Shown here: positions 22,951 through 33,971 of the stretch, piece by piece | How the letters are laid out: each line of letters opens with the position of its first letter | How positions within the stretch are numbered: the stretch's first letter is position 1 | Source of the DNA: Charina bottae | Taxonomy: Eukaryota; Chordata; Lepidosauria; Squamata; Charinaidae | Reading direction: 5' to 3' | NCBI GenBank assembly: GCA_023362775.1 | Contig: JALMGJ010000004.1 | Location: forward strand, 39,639,798-39,703,797 | Length of the DNA: 64,000 bases | Made by a program: the position numbers and the translations under genes | Notes under the pieces: generated by a model | What the model was told of the DNA's origin: nothing | Database searches by the model: none | Seen by the model: only the letters and a program-made list of their open reading frames with translations

Positions 22951-23726
22951 ACAGAGACTGAAGTTTGAGTCAGAAATAGAGTCTGCATGGATGAACATAG
23001 CAGCTGTCCAAAGTGGCTATCTGATTTGATTGAGATAAGCTCATTGTTAATAAACTTCAGTGTAGGACTTACAACATAGGGACACAGAGTTTTATGGAGA
23101 TAAATAATAACTGCCTTCACCTAATGATACGAATATTCACCTTTATTTGTGCCAGTTCTGCCATCTAATTTGTGTTGCCTTCATTCTCTATAGCTGCTTC
23201 AATTTCCCTTCTTTGGGTTATTTTTTTCCTGAGAATATTCAGTGAGGCAATCCCAATCACATTTTGGACACAATTAAATTATGGTGATGTGTTAGAATGT
23301 TTATGTCACTGAAAATAAAGTGTCATTGTTGTAATGTTCAATAGATAAATACACATTACTCCTATGCTAGAAGAATATCAGAAAGGGAAGCTGCTTTTCA
23401 TCATTGCTGAAAATATTAGCAAATATTAACAAATAGCATTCAGCTCAAGTCCTGTCCTACAGTTTCGATTTTAGCTATTAAATTTAAAAAAATACAGGTC
23501 ATAACTTGGTTAATGACCAAATAAATACGGTTAACAGTAAATATTTGTTAAGCCACCTTCTAAATTATATTATAGTTTGACTCTATGACAGCACAGAAAT
23601 AATACAACTAAAAGAGCCAAACTTCTTGAGAAAAAAACTTGCTGAAAAGTTACCCTCTATATATTTGTAGAAATCATTATATTGATGTTCTTTTCAGGAC
23701 ACAAAATGTTATTTTTTCCCCTAGCA
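22951..23726. other. Unassigned sequence
   Basis: No gene recognised. Confidence 0.4.
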
Positions 23727-23738
23727 TGAAATACATAG

Positions 23739-23971
23739 GTAGGTATGTGTGCCTTTGAGTCAGTTTTTGACTCCTGGTGACTGCCTGGACTACTCCCTTC
23801 AGTTTTCTTGACAAGATTTCAAAAGTAGTTTGCCATTGTTTCCTTCCTAGAGCTGAGAGAGAGTGACTGGCCCAAGGTCCCCCAGCTGGCTTTGTGCCTA
23901 AGGCAGGACTACAACTCACAGACTCCCACTTTCTAGCCTGGTGCCTTAACCACTACACCAAACTGGCTCTC
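23739..23971 (-). mobile_element. Sauria-type tRNA SINE with target duplications
   Basis: Read on the minus strand it starts 'gagagccagtttggtgtagt', has a B-box-like segment, then 'gaccttgggccagtcac', and ends with 'ggcagtcaccaggagtc' and a short ca-rich tail. The 12-bp direct repeats 'tgaaatacatag' (23727-23738 and 23972-23983) flank it exactly. It is full length and moderately diverged. Confidence 0.88.
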
Positions 23972-23983
23972 TGAAATACATAG

Positions 23984-24690
23984 AGCATTGCTTAATGTGG
24001 CTGGATGAAGCATTGACAGAGCATATGCTTTCAAGGTAAGTTTGATGAAGCTTCATATGAAGCAACCCCTCAAAGCTGCTTCACCAAACACAATAATCCC
24101 CTCTCTTCTAAGAGTGAAACAAGTCCTACTTATTTTGGTCTGCTCCGGTGCCTAAGGAGGCTGAGGCTAAGGGCTCTCTTAGGCTGAGTTGCAGGGAATG
24201 TGACGAGGGTCAGCCTGACGTATGTCAGTATGATGTAGGTATTCCCAGGTTGAGGTGTTCCAATACTGGCTGTGAGGAATCTCACAGGTCTCTTTGGAGA
24301 CTGCTAGCAAAGAACTCTCACATATGGCAAGATATATCCAAGGTTGGACAGCTCCAATATAGATTGTGGGGAAGCCTATGGGGGCTATCAGGATTTCCCT
24401 TGGTGTGAATATCAAGTGATCTCTTAGGGCATTCAAATGCAGGTTCTTCCCTGCAGGGCAGTAAAGCTGCCCAGTCTAGAATATTTTTGATCAGTGCTTC
24501 AGCATGTGCCAAGGAAGTTCAGCCTGGGAACATTCAGTTCTGCCCAGCTAGGAGAACTTTGGCCAAAGCTGTAGGAAAGGCACTTCCAACCTTCTTCTGT
24601 AGCAATTACCACAGAAGGTCTTTTGGTCCTACCTAGCAGGAGAAGGCCATTGGTGCAAAAAGATGTTTCAATAGAAGAGAAAATACATAT
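23984..24690. other. Unassigned sequence of higher GC
   Basis: The part at 24140-24540 has open frames of 85-86 codons on both strands and a composition unlike its neighbours. It may be an unclassified repeat. No domain recognised. Confidence 0.35.
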
Positions 24691-24694
24691 GTAG

Positions 24695-25430
24695 CTCAGG
24701 GTTGAATTGTTGAGTCCTTGGTGCTCTCTGAGCTTGGTTGTTTGCTTGCAGACATTTCATTACCTGACTAGGTAACATCATCAGTGCTAGTTTGCTCCCT
24801 GTTTATATATAGTAGCTTGCCCTGCCAGTGTTGGTGGGGGTGTGGTTTTCTCCTGGTCAGGCACTTTTTGATAAAGTTGTGTGGATATCCATTGTGTTGG
24901 AAAAAGTTGTGTAGGTGGTCTGTTTCCTTTTTCTGGTGTTCTGGGCTGCTGCAGCACATTTGTACTTGTCGGAATAATGTTCACACACAGCTCCTCTTGT
25001 GGGCAGTTGGGTTGTTACTTTGGTAATGGAGCACTTGGTTAGTGTGGGTTGGTTTTCAATGACTTGTGTTTCTAATTTGCTGTGGTTTCCCCTGCTGATG
25101 AGGATATCCAGGAAGGGTAGTGTGTTGTTGTTTTCTTCTTCCTGTGAATTTTATTCCTTTGAAGATGTTGTTGATTATTTCATGTCTTCTCTAGTTGTTC
25201 CTTTTTCATTAGGATGAAGGTGTTGTCTACATACCAGATGCATACCTTTGGTTGTGTATGTGGGAGTGCTATAGTTTCTTGATGCTGAATTACAGGTGCA
25301 GATGTTCCCTTTTGAATCACTGGTTCTCTCAAATTCCTGTTGGCTGGGGAGTGGCCAGCCCAGAAAACCTCTTGCTGCATGCTGACAGGACCTAGCTGCT
25401 TTAGTCATAGAGGGTGAAATTCCACACAGT
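24695..25430 (-). mobile_element. Second Penelope-like element fragment (different family)
   Basis: On the minus strand, broken frames show 'VCIWYVDNTFILMKKEQLEK' (RT motif C, usually YVDDTF in PLEs), then 'LPFLDILISR' (the F-D region after motif C), and later 'FSNTMDIHTTL'-like text. The 3' end carries a hammerhead-like fold (24741-24796) and a terminus containing 'ttgagtccttggtgctctc' (read on the plus strand). No GIY-YIG domain is visible, so the copy is internally deleted as well as 5' truncated. It is clearly distinct from the 40-kb PLE. Confidence 0.75.
24741..24796 (-). ncRNA. Candidate hammerhead ribozyme (type I-like, short stem III)
   Basis: On the minus strand, CTGATGA (24778-24784) is followed by stem II ttacc/ggtaa around a six-base loop, then GAAAT (24754-24758), then the cleavage triplet GTC (24751-24753). 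The base after GTC begins 'tgcaagc', which pairs in part with '..ctagca' before CTGATGA (t-a, g-c, c-g, mismatch, a-t, g-c) to form stem I. One extra nucleotide sits between CTGATGA and stem II. Hammerheads of this minimal form are known in Penelope-like elements. Self-cleavage is not proven. Confidence 0.68.
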
Positions 25431-28088
25431 CCACAGTGGAGCTACCCAATCTATCTAACAATAGTATAATGATTTGAGGGAACTCTACTATCTCTTTTGA
25501 GTTCTTCTAGGAGTTGGGAATTACGCTAATGGTAATTTTAATATAAATACATAAATTGGATATTTAGTAGCATTGAATTTTCACCAACTACCTAATGTCT
25601 AGAGAAGGTCTTCTTGAGCTTTTAAATTAGGAGGAATAGATACTGAATCAATATTTAAAAACAAAGGAAAAGAATCATATAGAGGTGCCTGCTCAGAGTT
25701 AAATGGTAGTATTAATATTTCTCATCAAGCTGTTTGCAATAAAATAAGCTGATTTATCCTCTCATTAAGTTGTGAATGTTTTCCTTCTTCCTGACATGAC
25801 TTTGTCCTCTTCTTTAAAGTGGCAACGAAGTCATAAGTTCTCTGAAGCTGTTGCCTGCAAATAATGCTGCTTCACTGAGAAAGCAAGTAGCTGGAGAGAT
25901 GAGTTATGAAGAACCAAGTTCTTGTTACATATGCTTCAATAATCCTTAATTCTGGGAAAGAAAATAGCCAATAACTTTTGAAAGGGGCTGTGAATAAATG
26001 CACTTAAGGCAGGATAATATACTGTACGTTTAAATTGAGACTGGCTGTTTAGGATCTTCTTCAAGGCAAAGGCCATGAATAACTGAAGCCCATGTGAGGT
26101 CAATTATTGAGTAGATACTTTGAAAATCACCCCACGTGTGCTGTACATATGATGGATATTTTTTAACCAAGTGTTATTTGAGACCACAGGTGTCAAAAAG
26201 GAAATGAGGGATGGCTCAGCTTCAGAGCGGAGAAAGAATAGGGTCCAGGAAGGGGAAGAAAAACAGAACAGAAATAAGCTTTGGAGTCTTCCCCAAACCC
26301 TTTTAACCATAGGCAGGTGTACACTGTTGATGAAGGAGAAGTCCCCCCCTTTCTTTTTATAGCAAAAATGCCCTTGTTAGTGTTTCCTTACCAGCCAGCA
26401 AATGCTTGATACTAACATTGACCTTCACCACATTAGAGGAGTTACAATCCGATTAGCATGAAGAGGTTTCGATGGGCAGCATGCAAGTACATTTTCCTCC
26501 TATCAGTGATAGGCAGGTAAATATTTTTGCTTACTTATTGCTCCTTGAAATACAAATTTCATTTTGACTGGGGTTTCTCTAAAGGATTTTTTTTAAAAAA
26601 ATGTAATTTATGTATGCCTGTCTTCTTCCTTCTTTTTGGTATACCCCACCCATCATGTGAGTTAAAACAAAGAACCTACTTATCTTGGTATGGCCTTGCA
26701 AAAAAAAAGGGGAATGCCCCAAACCTTCCTCCCTCTCCACCCTTCTTTGCTGTTCCTCTGAGTAATTGATGCCACAGGCAAATCAAAGGAAGAGCTGGAT
26801 GCTACCTGTTCAGTCCTATAATTTCCATGGCCACCATCATTTCCAGCATAGGGAGGAGCAGCCAACAGCAAAACCATATATTCTCCCATAGAGTACTCCA
26901 ATCCCATATCTTCATATGAAGAATCACATACAGATAAAGAGTATTTTATCACAGAGCAAATGCAAATCTAATAAACTGTTTAGCAGAATGCATATTATTT
27001 TACATATTATTTTATTTAGTCCATTATTGGAATCCAGCTCTACTGTTCCAAGATCTTCTGCAAGTATAATTCACTGTGGATGGAACAGAAAGAAATGGAG
27101 ACAACTGGCACTGATGGTCATTCTGTGAGCTTCTTTGATGGTTGTCATGAGACAAAATGTCTGGCAAGCAAATAATAGGAAAATGTTTTAAAACCTCTCC
27201 CTGATTTGGTGTCTCACAGCATTATTTGCAAAGCAATAGTTCTTTCAAAGTCCATTTCTTAAATATAGAATGTCTTGATATGGATGAAAATAGACCTGAG
27301 GACTTTAAACGGGCCATAGTAGACCTTACATCTACATTTTGGAGATGACAAATGAAGCAGAGAAATATCCTTACGTGCACTGCAGTGCTGTGGCAGTCTA
27401 CGTGAAGCATTCTGACATGGCATCTGATGTTCCAAAGTGGTATTTAACTCATTCTATGTAGCACTGCCTCAGGAGAAAAACATTCATTCAAGAAAATGTG
27501 TGAGAAAAGTAGCAATAGCCTCTTGAAGTGGCCCCAGGCAATGTACTCCCTGTCACCTGCTGTATCGCCCTGACTTTGAGACACCATGACTTCCTTCTCC
27601 GTTATGGATCTTAGTATTTCCCCCTAACCTTGTCCACTAAGGAGTGCTGAGTCACCTTATCCCCATTGTTTAAAAGAGACATTTTTGACAGGTTCTTTGT
27701 TCTTGGATTGTCTGCACCTACAAAATAAAAGGTAGCATCAATAAATTAAAAAAAAGGGGAACATGCTGGAATGTTATTTCTGGACTATGTTTTGTTTTTC
27801 CTTTTTTTTAAAAAAATGCTGAAATTCAGACAAGTTGTGTTTCTTTTGAAATTTGAAAACAAAGTGCACAAACCTATTTTTTCCCACGTTCCCATAAGAA
27901 CATCATAAAACCCTGATTTCCCTGCTAGAATTAACTGATGGAAAGATGAAGTTCTGATTCTTCTTTTTGTTCACCATTGTTATCTTTGAAGAATGTTCTC
28001 AAGTTTTCATAAGAGACAAGTAGATTCTAAATATTGTTCAAGGAGTTAGTTGATCCTAAAGGTATATAGCCCTTAGTTCATAATAACA

Positions 28089-28090
<2 letters not shown>
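25431..28090. other. Unassigned sequence
   Basis: About 2.6 kb with no recognisable gene or repeat family. Short frames only. Confidence 0.45.

Positions 28091-28091
<1 letters not shown>

Positions 28092-28124
<33 letters not shown>
28092..28124. repeat. (GT)n microsatellite
   Basis: About 16 units. Confidence 0.95.
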
Positions 28125-28127
<3 letters not shown>

Positions 28128-28334
28128 AAAAGAGAGAGATTGAAAAAGAACACACATTAAGAGGGCCTGTCACAGTATTGGATCCAGGGTTGGGAACTTT
28201 GGGCAAGTCATTTTCAATGGCCCTATCTCGGGAAGCCCTCTTCCTTTTTTTTTCTTTTTTTGAGAGTAGTTTTTAGTAAAATATTTTACATATATAATAA
28301 GAAATAGTTGTCAATTTACAGTTATCAGAAAGAT

Positions 28335-28990
28335 TTAAAATGGATAAAAAGACTTATGGTATGGAGCAAAGTAAGACCGAATTTGAAGTGCAATTGTGTA
28401 CCGATGATAAACACGCAATTGCTAAATATATAAACTTTTGTTGAAATTTGAAATGGAACAAGACAAGACAACATGAAGGGACATTCGATGATGCTTGGTG
28501 GACATGTAAAAAAGCTAAAAAGTTTAGATTCAAATACACACATTGATACAGAGGATTTTAAAGATTAATATTCAATTGAAGCCAGAACGTTTCCTTTTAG
28601 GACTTATGGAAACACAGTTAGAAAATAATCATGGAAGATTATTTCAATATATGTTTACTACAGCGAGATTATTATATGCACAAAAATGGAAAGATTCGGC
28701 ATTACCCACCATGGAGGAATAGTTGGTGAAATTGACAGAACTTGCTGAGATGGCCAAACTGACTTCTTTGATTAGAGAAAGGTCATTATTGACATTCATC
28801 AATGAGTGGAAACCCCTTATGGACTTTTTGCGTAAAAAAGAAAACGATTTTGTAACTTATGGTTTTGATGATTAGAAACAATAGGTTATAGAAAGAATGG
28901 AATTATGATGTAATCTTAGAGAGAGAGGTTTGATTAGAATTGTATGTATAACTGCTGAGAGGAAGATCAGAAGCCACTTCTTTATATATA
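28335..28990 (+). pseudogene. L1 LINE ORF2 C-terminus and 3' end
   Basis: Broken frames give 'TFDDAWWTCKKAKKF' (the Cys/Trp region of L1 ORF2), 'LLYAQKWKDSALPTMEE', 'LVKLTELAEMAKLTSLIRE' and 'FVTYGFDD', a series characteristic of the ORF2 end of squamate L1. Several stops and shifts are present. There is no RT core because of 5' truncation. A t-rich 3' end follows at about 28980. Confidence 0.8.
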
Positions 28991-29004
28991 TTTTTATTTT
29001 TAAA

Positions 29005-29290
29005 AATTCTCTTCTCACCCCTATGGGTGGTATGTGTTTTCCTCAACCTCGGGTCCCCTACCAGAGGCTGCGAGTTTGAGGGTTCTGCGCAGTATCTTAG
29101 CTCTTCCTATCACTGCACTCTTCTGGACAGAGAGCTCTGATGTTGCTCCTGGGATCTGTTGGATCCCCTTGGGGAGTCACAGCCCTGAGTGCCCCTACCA
29201 CCACTGGGACCACTTTGGCCTTCACTTTCTACATCCTCTCTAGTTCCTCTATCAGGTCCTGGTATTTCTTCAGCTTCTCATACTCCTAAG
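29005..29290 (-). pseudogene. LINE ORF C-terminal fragment (clade uncertain)
   Basis: Minus-strand frames contain 'YEKLKKYQDLIEELERM', 'VKAKVVPVVVGALRAVTP' and 'SVQKSAVIGRAKILRRTLKL'. This conserved sequence recurs in many animal genomes at the end of a non-LTR retrotransposon ORF. It contains at least one stop and one frameshift. It directly abuts the L1 tail at 28.99 kb. Confidence 0.6.
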
Positions 29291-31998
29291 TATGAGTATA
29301 TATGAGTAACATATATATTATTATTTTCTGTTCTGTTCTGTTCTTTTTCTTTTTTCTATCTCCTTTCTTCTTTGTCTCTTCTTTTCCTTTCCTGTTTTTT
29401 TCTTTTTCACATTTACAATATTTTTTTCTTTGAAATAGGAGGCCCTCTTCTTCATCACCATTGCTAGTGGACATTGTGGCTGTTCTTTCTTTTCATTGTT
29501 TCAGTCCTTTGAAATATCAAGAAGCGATAGCTGTTCCTTTTCTTCCTTCCTACCACTGCTGTTTGCCCAGCCTTCTGAGCCAGAGTAAGGGGAGAATGAA
29601 ATGGCCAAAATAAAAGGTCTGGACAAGAGCAAGTTGAAGTTTCTCTTATCAGGGTCTCCTAATAAAAAGTAAATCTCAACAGCTGCCCTACTTCAACAAC
29701 CCTTGGCATCAGCGCATCAGTGTTCAATAGGAGTTGGTGGATCTTTCTGTGGAAAAAAAAGAGAGAAGATAAAAAATATTTTGCCTCACATAATTAAAAA
29801 ATAATTTGACAATCTAATTTTATATCTGGGCCATACTGACTAAACACCGAATGATCAAAACCCAGAAATGTTCTATTTTCCTGCATTCTGTGGAACAATG
29901 ATGGCCAGGCTTGTGTTTCATATTGAAACAATTAGATACTAGTCTATTTGCACAAAGCGTTGTTCATGCAATATAGAGCAGCCTTGATGCTTGTTTACTA
30001 AACAACAGCTTGGAAGCAACAGAAAACTAGAGAAGCAGGCAAGCAGGTAGTATGGCTGTTGAGTAACATATGTAAACAGAGGCCATTTGACCATTTGGGG
30101 ATTCCTGATTTACAGTTTTCTGACTCACCGCTCTCTATCCAATGGGCAAATTCAGAAAGATTTTGTCTTGTTTTTCTTCATTCATCAGTTTGAGTCAAGC
30201 TGCAAGATTTGAACAGCGTGGCTGTCCCAAGAATCATCTGGGTCTCATCAGATGCTAGGCTCAAAAAGAGAAACAGGCTATTCAGAGCAAAGACATGGCA
30301 ATAAGAGGTACATTGAAGTATTTCCCCTCCCATCATTTCTTTAGAAGTTGACAAATTTACTATTGCTACTACTATTACTAAAAAATAATAATAATGGAAA
30401 TTGGGTCTCAATTAGCTATATTTGTGTATGCGATGTAGTCAATTCCTCAATGTGTTCTTTCCTTCTGGAATATGAATATAACCCACAGTCAGATACATTA
30501 CTTTCAGCCCCAGGCAGTTCTACAGTAGTAATTTGCACTGGTTCACAAATCTAATAAAATTATTTGAAATATATAGTTTACTTCTATGGATTCCAGAGAA
30601 CTGACTAGACTCAAACCCAAGTGCTCCAACCACACAGGTTTATATGTCAGGTCTAGTCATATTTTTAATTAAGAGATTTTTGCTTCTTAGAACAAAAAGT
30701 TCTATATAATTATGAGTATTAATATTTATATTTTATATAATCATCCCTTAGTTTTGAATATGTATTCACAGCTAATTTGATCTAGTTCAATTTTTTTTAA
30801 CAGTACTATCCTCTTTCAAGGACACTACCTTTTAAATAAATACTGTAGATGGCAATACCATATCCACAATCACTTCTGCTCATGTTAGTACTAATGCCAT
30901 TAATGTATTAGTTTAAAATTATATTCCCCTTGGAAACCACTCTATGAGAAATGAAAAAATAAAAACCTTCACAGACTCTCAAAACATATGTTATTGGAAA
31001 TGAATATGGGGGAGAAATTCCTACACAAGTAGGATTTCTAAATAAAATCATTTTTCTTTTTACAATTTGGCATTTTGCTTAAGTCTGAATGTCACTGCAA
31101 TGCACGCAAGCTTTGTAATAAATAGCATAAATGTCAAAGCACCTAATAAGCAAATAAATAATGTTGATTTGTTATGCAGATGGCACAGATATGGAAACTG
31201 TAGCTGTGAAAACCCCAGAACTGCAATTTTCTCTGCAAAGGCTCTTTTGGCTGCACACTTGGTGAATTTATGTGAACTGTATACAGTGCCGAGACTCTTT
31301 TATGTAGCATGTTTCTCTGGCTGAAAGCTAAAAGAGGTTAGGCTGAATCTCAGTGGATCAATTAACAGAGGGACCTGTCCTTCAACAGAAGAAGATCTAT
31401 TTCAGGATTTGCATATCACTGGGAAAAAATTACAAAGCTGAGATAAATACAAGCCCGATAATAACTCACTGCAGACTTGGCTTCATTCCTAGATTTCCTT
31501 GGCTGTTTGTCCTAATAAAGTGTCTCCATGGCACTTAGGGCAGGAAGGTTATTAGTAGCTGTCAATCAAAAGCAAGAGTATGTGTCGGCAGGAGCAGGAA
31601 GAGAAGAGAGGTGACATTCATCTGCTCCTCTCCCTTACATATTGGGTGTAAAAGTCATTCAGAGCAAGTGGTTAAAAAGAGAGAGGTCCTTCTACATCCC
31701 CAATGGAAGGAGGAGGGGAAGAAACTGCCTTGGTAACCAACAATTTAATAATACAGCTGCTTATGTCAATCATTTCTTCTTACTTTCATTGATACCACAA
31801 TGTTTATTAAGTGCCAGGACTATGAAGGACATATATAAAAGAACACAGAGGCAACTGGAGGGTGAGGTAGGGGAGACTAAAATAGCTTGATTTATACGTA
31901 TATAGCAAGCTGCAAGTGCAGCTTGAAGTAAAATTTGATTGTTGCTGAAGAGAGAAAAAAAGTTTATATTCCTCTGCAATAAATACCAAAAAGAGAGG
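29291..31998. other. Unassigned AT-rich sequence
   Basis: No gene recognised. Short A/T triplet repeats occur near 30358-30395. Confidence 0.4.
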
Positions 31999-31999
31999 A

Positions 32000-32064
32000 G
32001 GAAGGAAGGAAGGAAGGAAGGAAGGAAGGAAGGAAGGAAGGAAGGAAGGAAGGAAGGAAGGAAG
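32000..32064. repeat. (GGAA)n microsatellite, second locus
   Basis: About 16 clean units. Confidence 0.95.
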
Positions 32065-33560
32065 TCTCATCAGAAATCCCAAATGAAACTTCTTTATCTC
32101 ATGCATCTCTGACCCAGATATAACTTCCTAAAATTGATACACCACACAAATTTATATAGTGATTAATTAATGCTGTAAAGATCTTTAATTTGCTCTGCAG
32201 TTTTCTTAATTAAAGTATATCTATGGCAAGAGTACATCTTCTCCATATATGCATATTTTCACAAGTAACAGAGTCCATAGAGTGCTAATTGATATCAGGG
32301 TCTCTAGATAATACTTTACTAAATGAAATGACAATTATAACCAATTAAAATTCACTTTACATACTACTTCACCTATTTGGAATGTATTATGCATGAAGGC
32401 AGAGAGCACGTTCCCTCATTGCTCCGGTTTGTGTGAGTCTGTGAAACTGATGGACAGCTGCAAGGTATTTCTTGAAAGAAAAGGTTTAAGTTGCTGCTTT
32501 TCAAAATCACCAAGTTACTCTTATATGACTGGTATTTATTTGTTTGTTTGTCTGTCTGTCTGTCTGTCAGTCTGTCTATAACAAGAAGTCATTTGAATTA
32601 CACCAGTGCATAATTGCACAACTATATTTTTATTCCTTGGATATTCTAGCTTGCAAACAACAGAACTTTACTGGGATGACTTAAGCAATGTAATTAGGAT
32701 CTCAGATTAACAAATTAAGGTGAAAAGTTCCTAGAAGATGCAAGGGGTTTGAAAGGATCAATTCACTACAGCACATTCTTTTGGGAATACTCACATACAC
32801 TGATGAGAAATATCACATAAACACACAAAGTATTTGTTGCTTTTTCCAGAGTTCCATACAGTAAAATAATCTTTGATATCTGCCAAATAACAGTGGGTAT
32901 TGGAAAGCTAAAAGCAACATGGAGTAATCCTTAAATTCTCTGTTAAATTGGATCTTTTTCCATATAAGTTCAAGGGAACAAATTTCATTCCAGTTCCTTG
33001 GACATTTGATTTACTAAATGATGCCAGAAGAGCATATTTTATGAGCCAATCTCCACCTGTGAGTCGCTGAATACTTATCCAAGTAATTATTTAAATTGCT
33101 TGATCCAAGAAACGAAGAGACATTCACACTCACTCACACGCACGCACATACTGTACACAACCTTTTCTAAGCTGCACTAATTCTCGCTTCCTAGGCGGCA
33201 CCATCTGTGAGCCAGGTTGGGCAAGAGTTTGCGGAGAGTCATAGTCCATAGCAGGCCCACAGCTGTGGAACTCTCTGGTCCTGGAGGTTTGCCAAAGACA
33301 TATTTCTGGAACATTTACTTAGGCTGGCTTTGGGTAATTAGAGCTGAGCTTGTCGCATGCACCATGTTCAATATGGCATCTTAAAACCCACACATACACT
33401 TTTCTGTTTGTGTTTTGGTTTGAAAACACTGATGCAAACACTGACCTTTTTCAGAAAGGGCCATGATATGGGAAATCAAAGCACTGTTAAAGGAAAATGC
33501 AGAGATTTGAATACTGTAGCAGTTTTCCACTGGGAAGCAGAATGATTCATTTTTGCGTTG
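32065..33560. other. Unassigned sequence with weak L2-like trace
   Basis: A tgtc/tgtt simple repeat lies at about 32537-32579. At about 33258-33340 'cacagctgtggaactctctgg' (in part) resembles the C-terminal coding end of L2 LINEs, but it is too short for confidence. Confidence 0.35.
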
Positions 33561-33645
33561 TTTATTTATTTATTTATTTATTTGTTTATTTGTTTATTTA
33601 TTTATCTGTTTATCAGTTTGTGAGATTAGAGGCTGCCCGCTCCAT
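33561..33645 (-). mobile_element. L2 LINE 3' tail
   Basis: A run of attt units followed by 'gattagaggctgcccg' is the inverted form of the L2 end seen near 14.09 kb. Confidence 0.45.
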
Positions 33646-33886
33646 AAGGCTTACAGCATTTCAAACAGAAAACAGGAAAACAATAAATACACAAATTATT
33701 GTATTTCCATTTGGTCAAGGTAAAGAACAAATACAAATAAAGGTAAAAGTCTACAAGGCCTTGACACTCCCCCAAATTAAAGCCTGGCAACATTGTCAGG
33801 TGTGTCAATGACCTTGAACATCATCAGGGTGAGTTCCATATGCATTTCTTGCTGAGAGAGAGATTGATAGATATAAAAATATAAAC

Positions 33887-33963
33887 CAGTATTTTTCAAA
33901 CCTGCTGGCTGGAGAATTCTGGGAGTTGAAGTCCACACATTGGCCCAAGTTTTAAAAATGCTG
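33887..33963. mobile_element. hAT MITE, copy 2 (short, diverged)
   Basis: Ends 'cagtatttttcaaac' and the near complement 'gttttaaaaatgctg'. The interior 'ttctgggagttgaagtcc' is the same as in the other copies. The 8-bp flanks atataaac and atataaat differ at one base. Confidence 0.75.
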
Positions 33964-33971
33964 ATATAAAT

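Noticed and set aside
24148..24436. 85-86-codon frames on both strands with several Cys
   Set aside because: Overlapping opposite frames, no recognised zinc-finger spacing, no supporting context.
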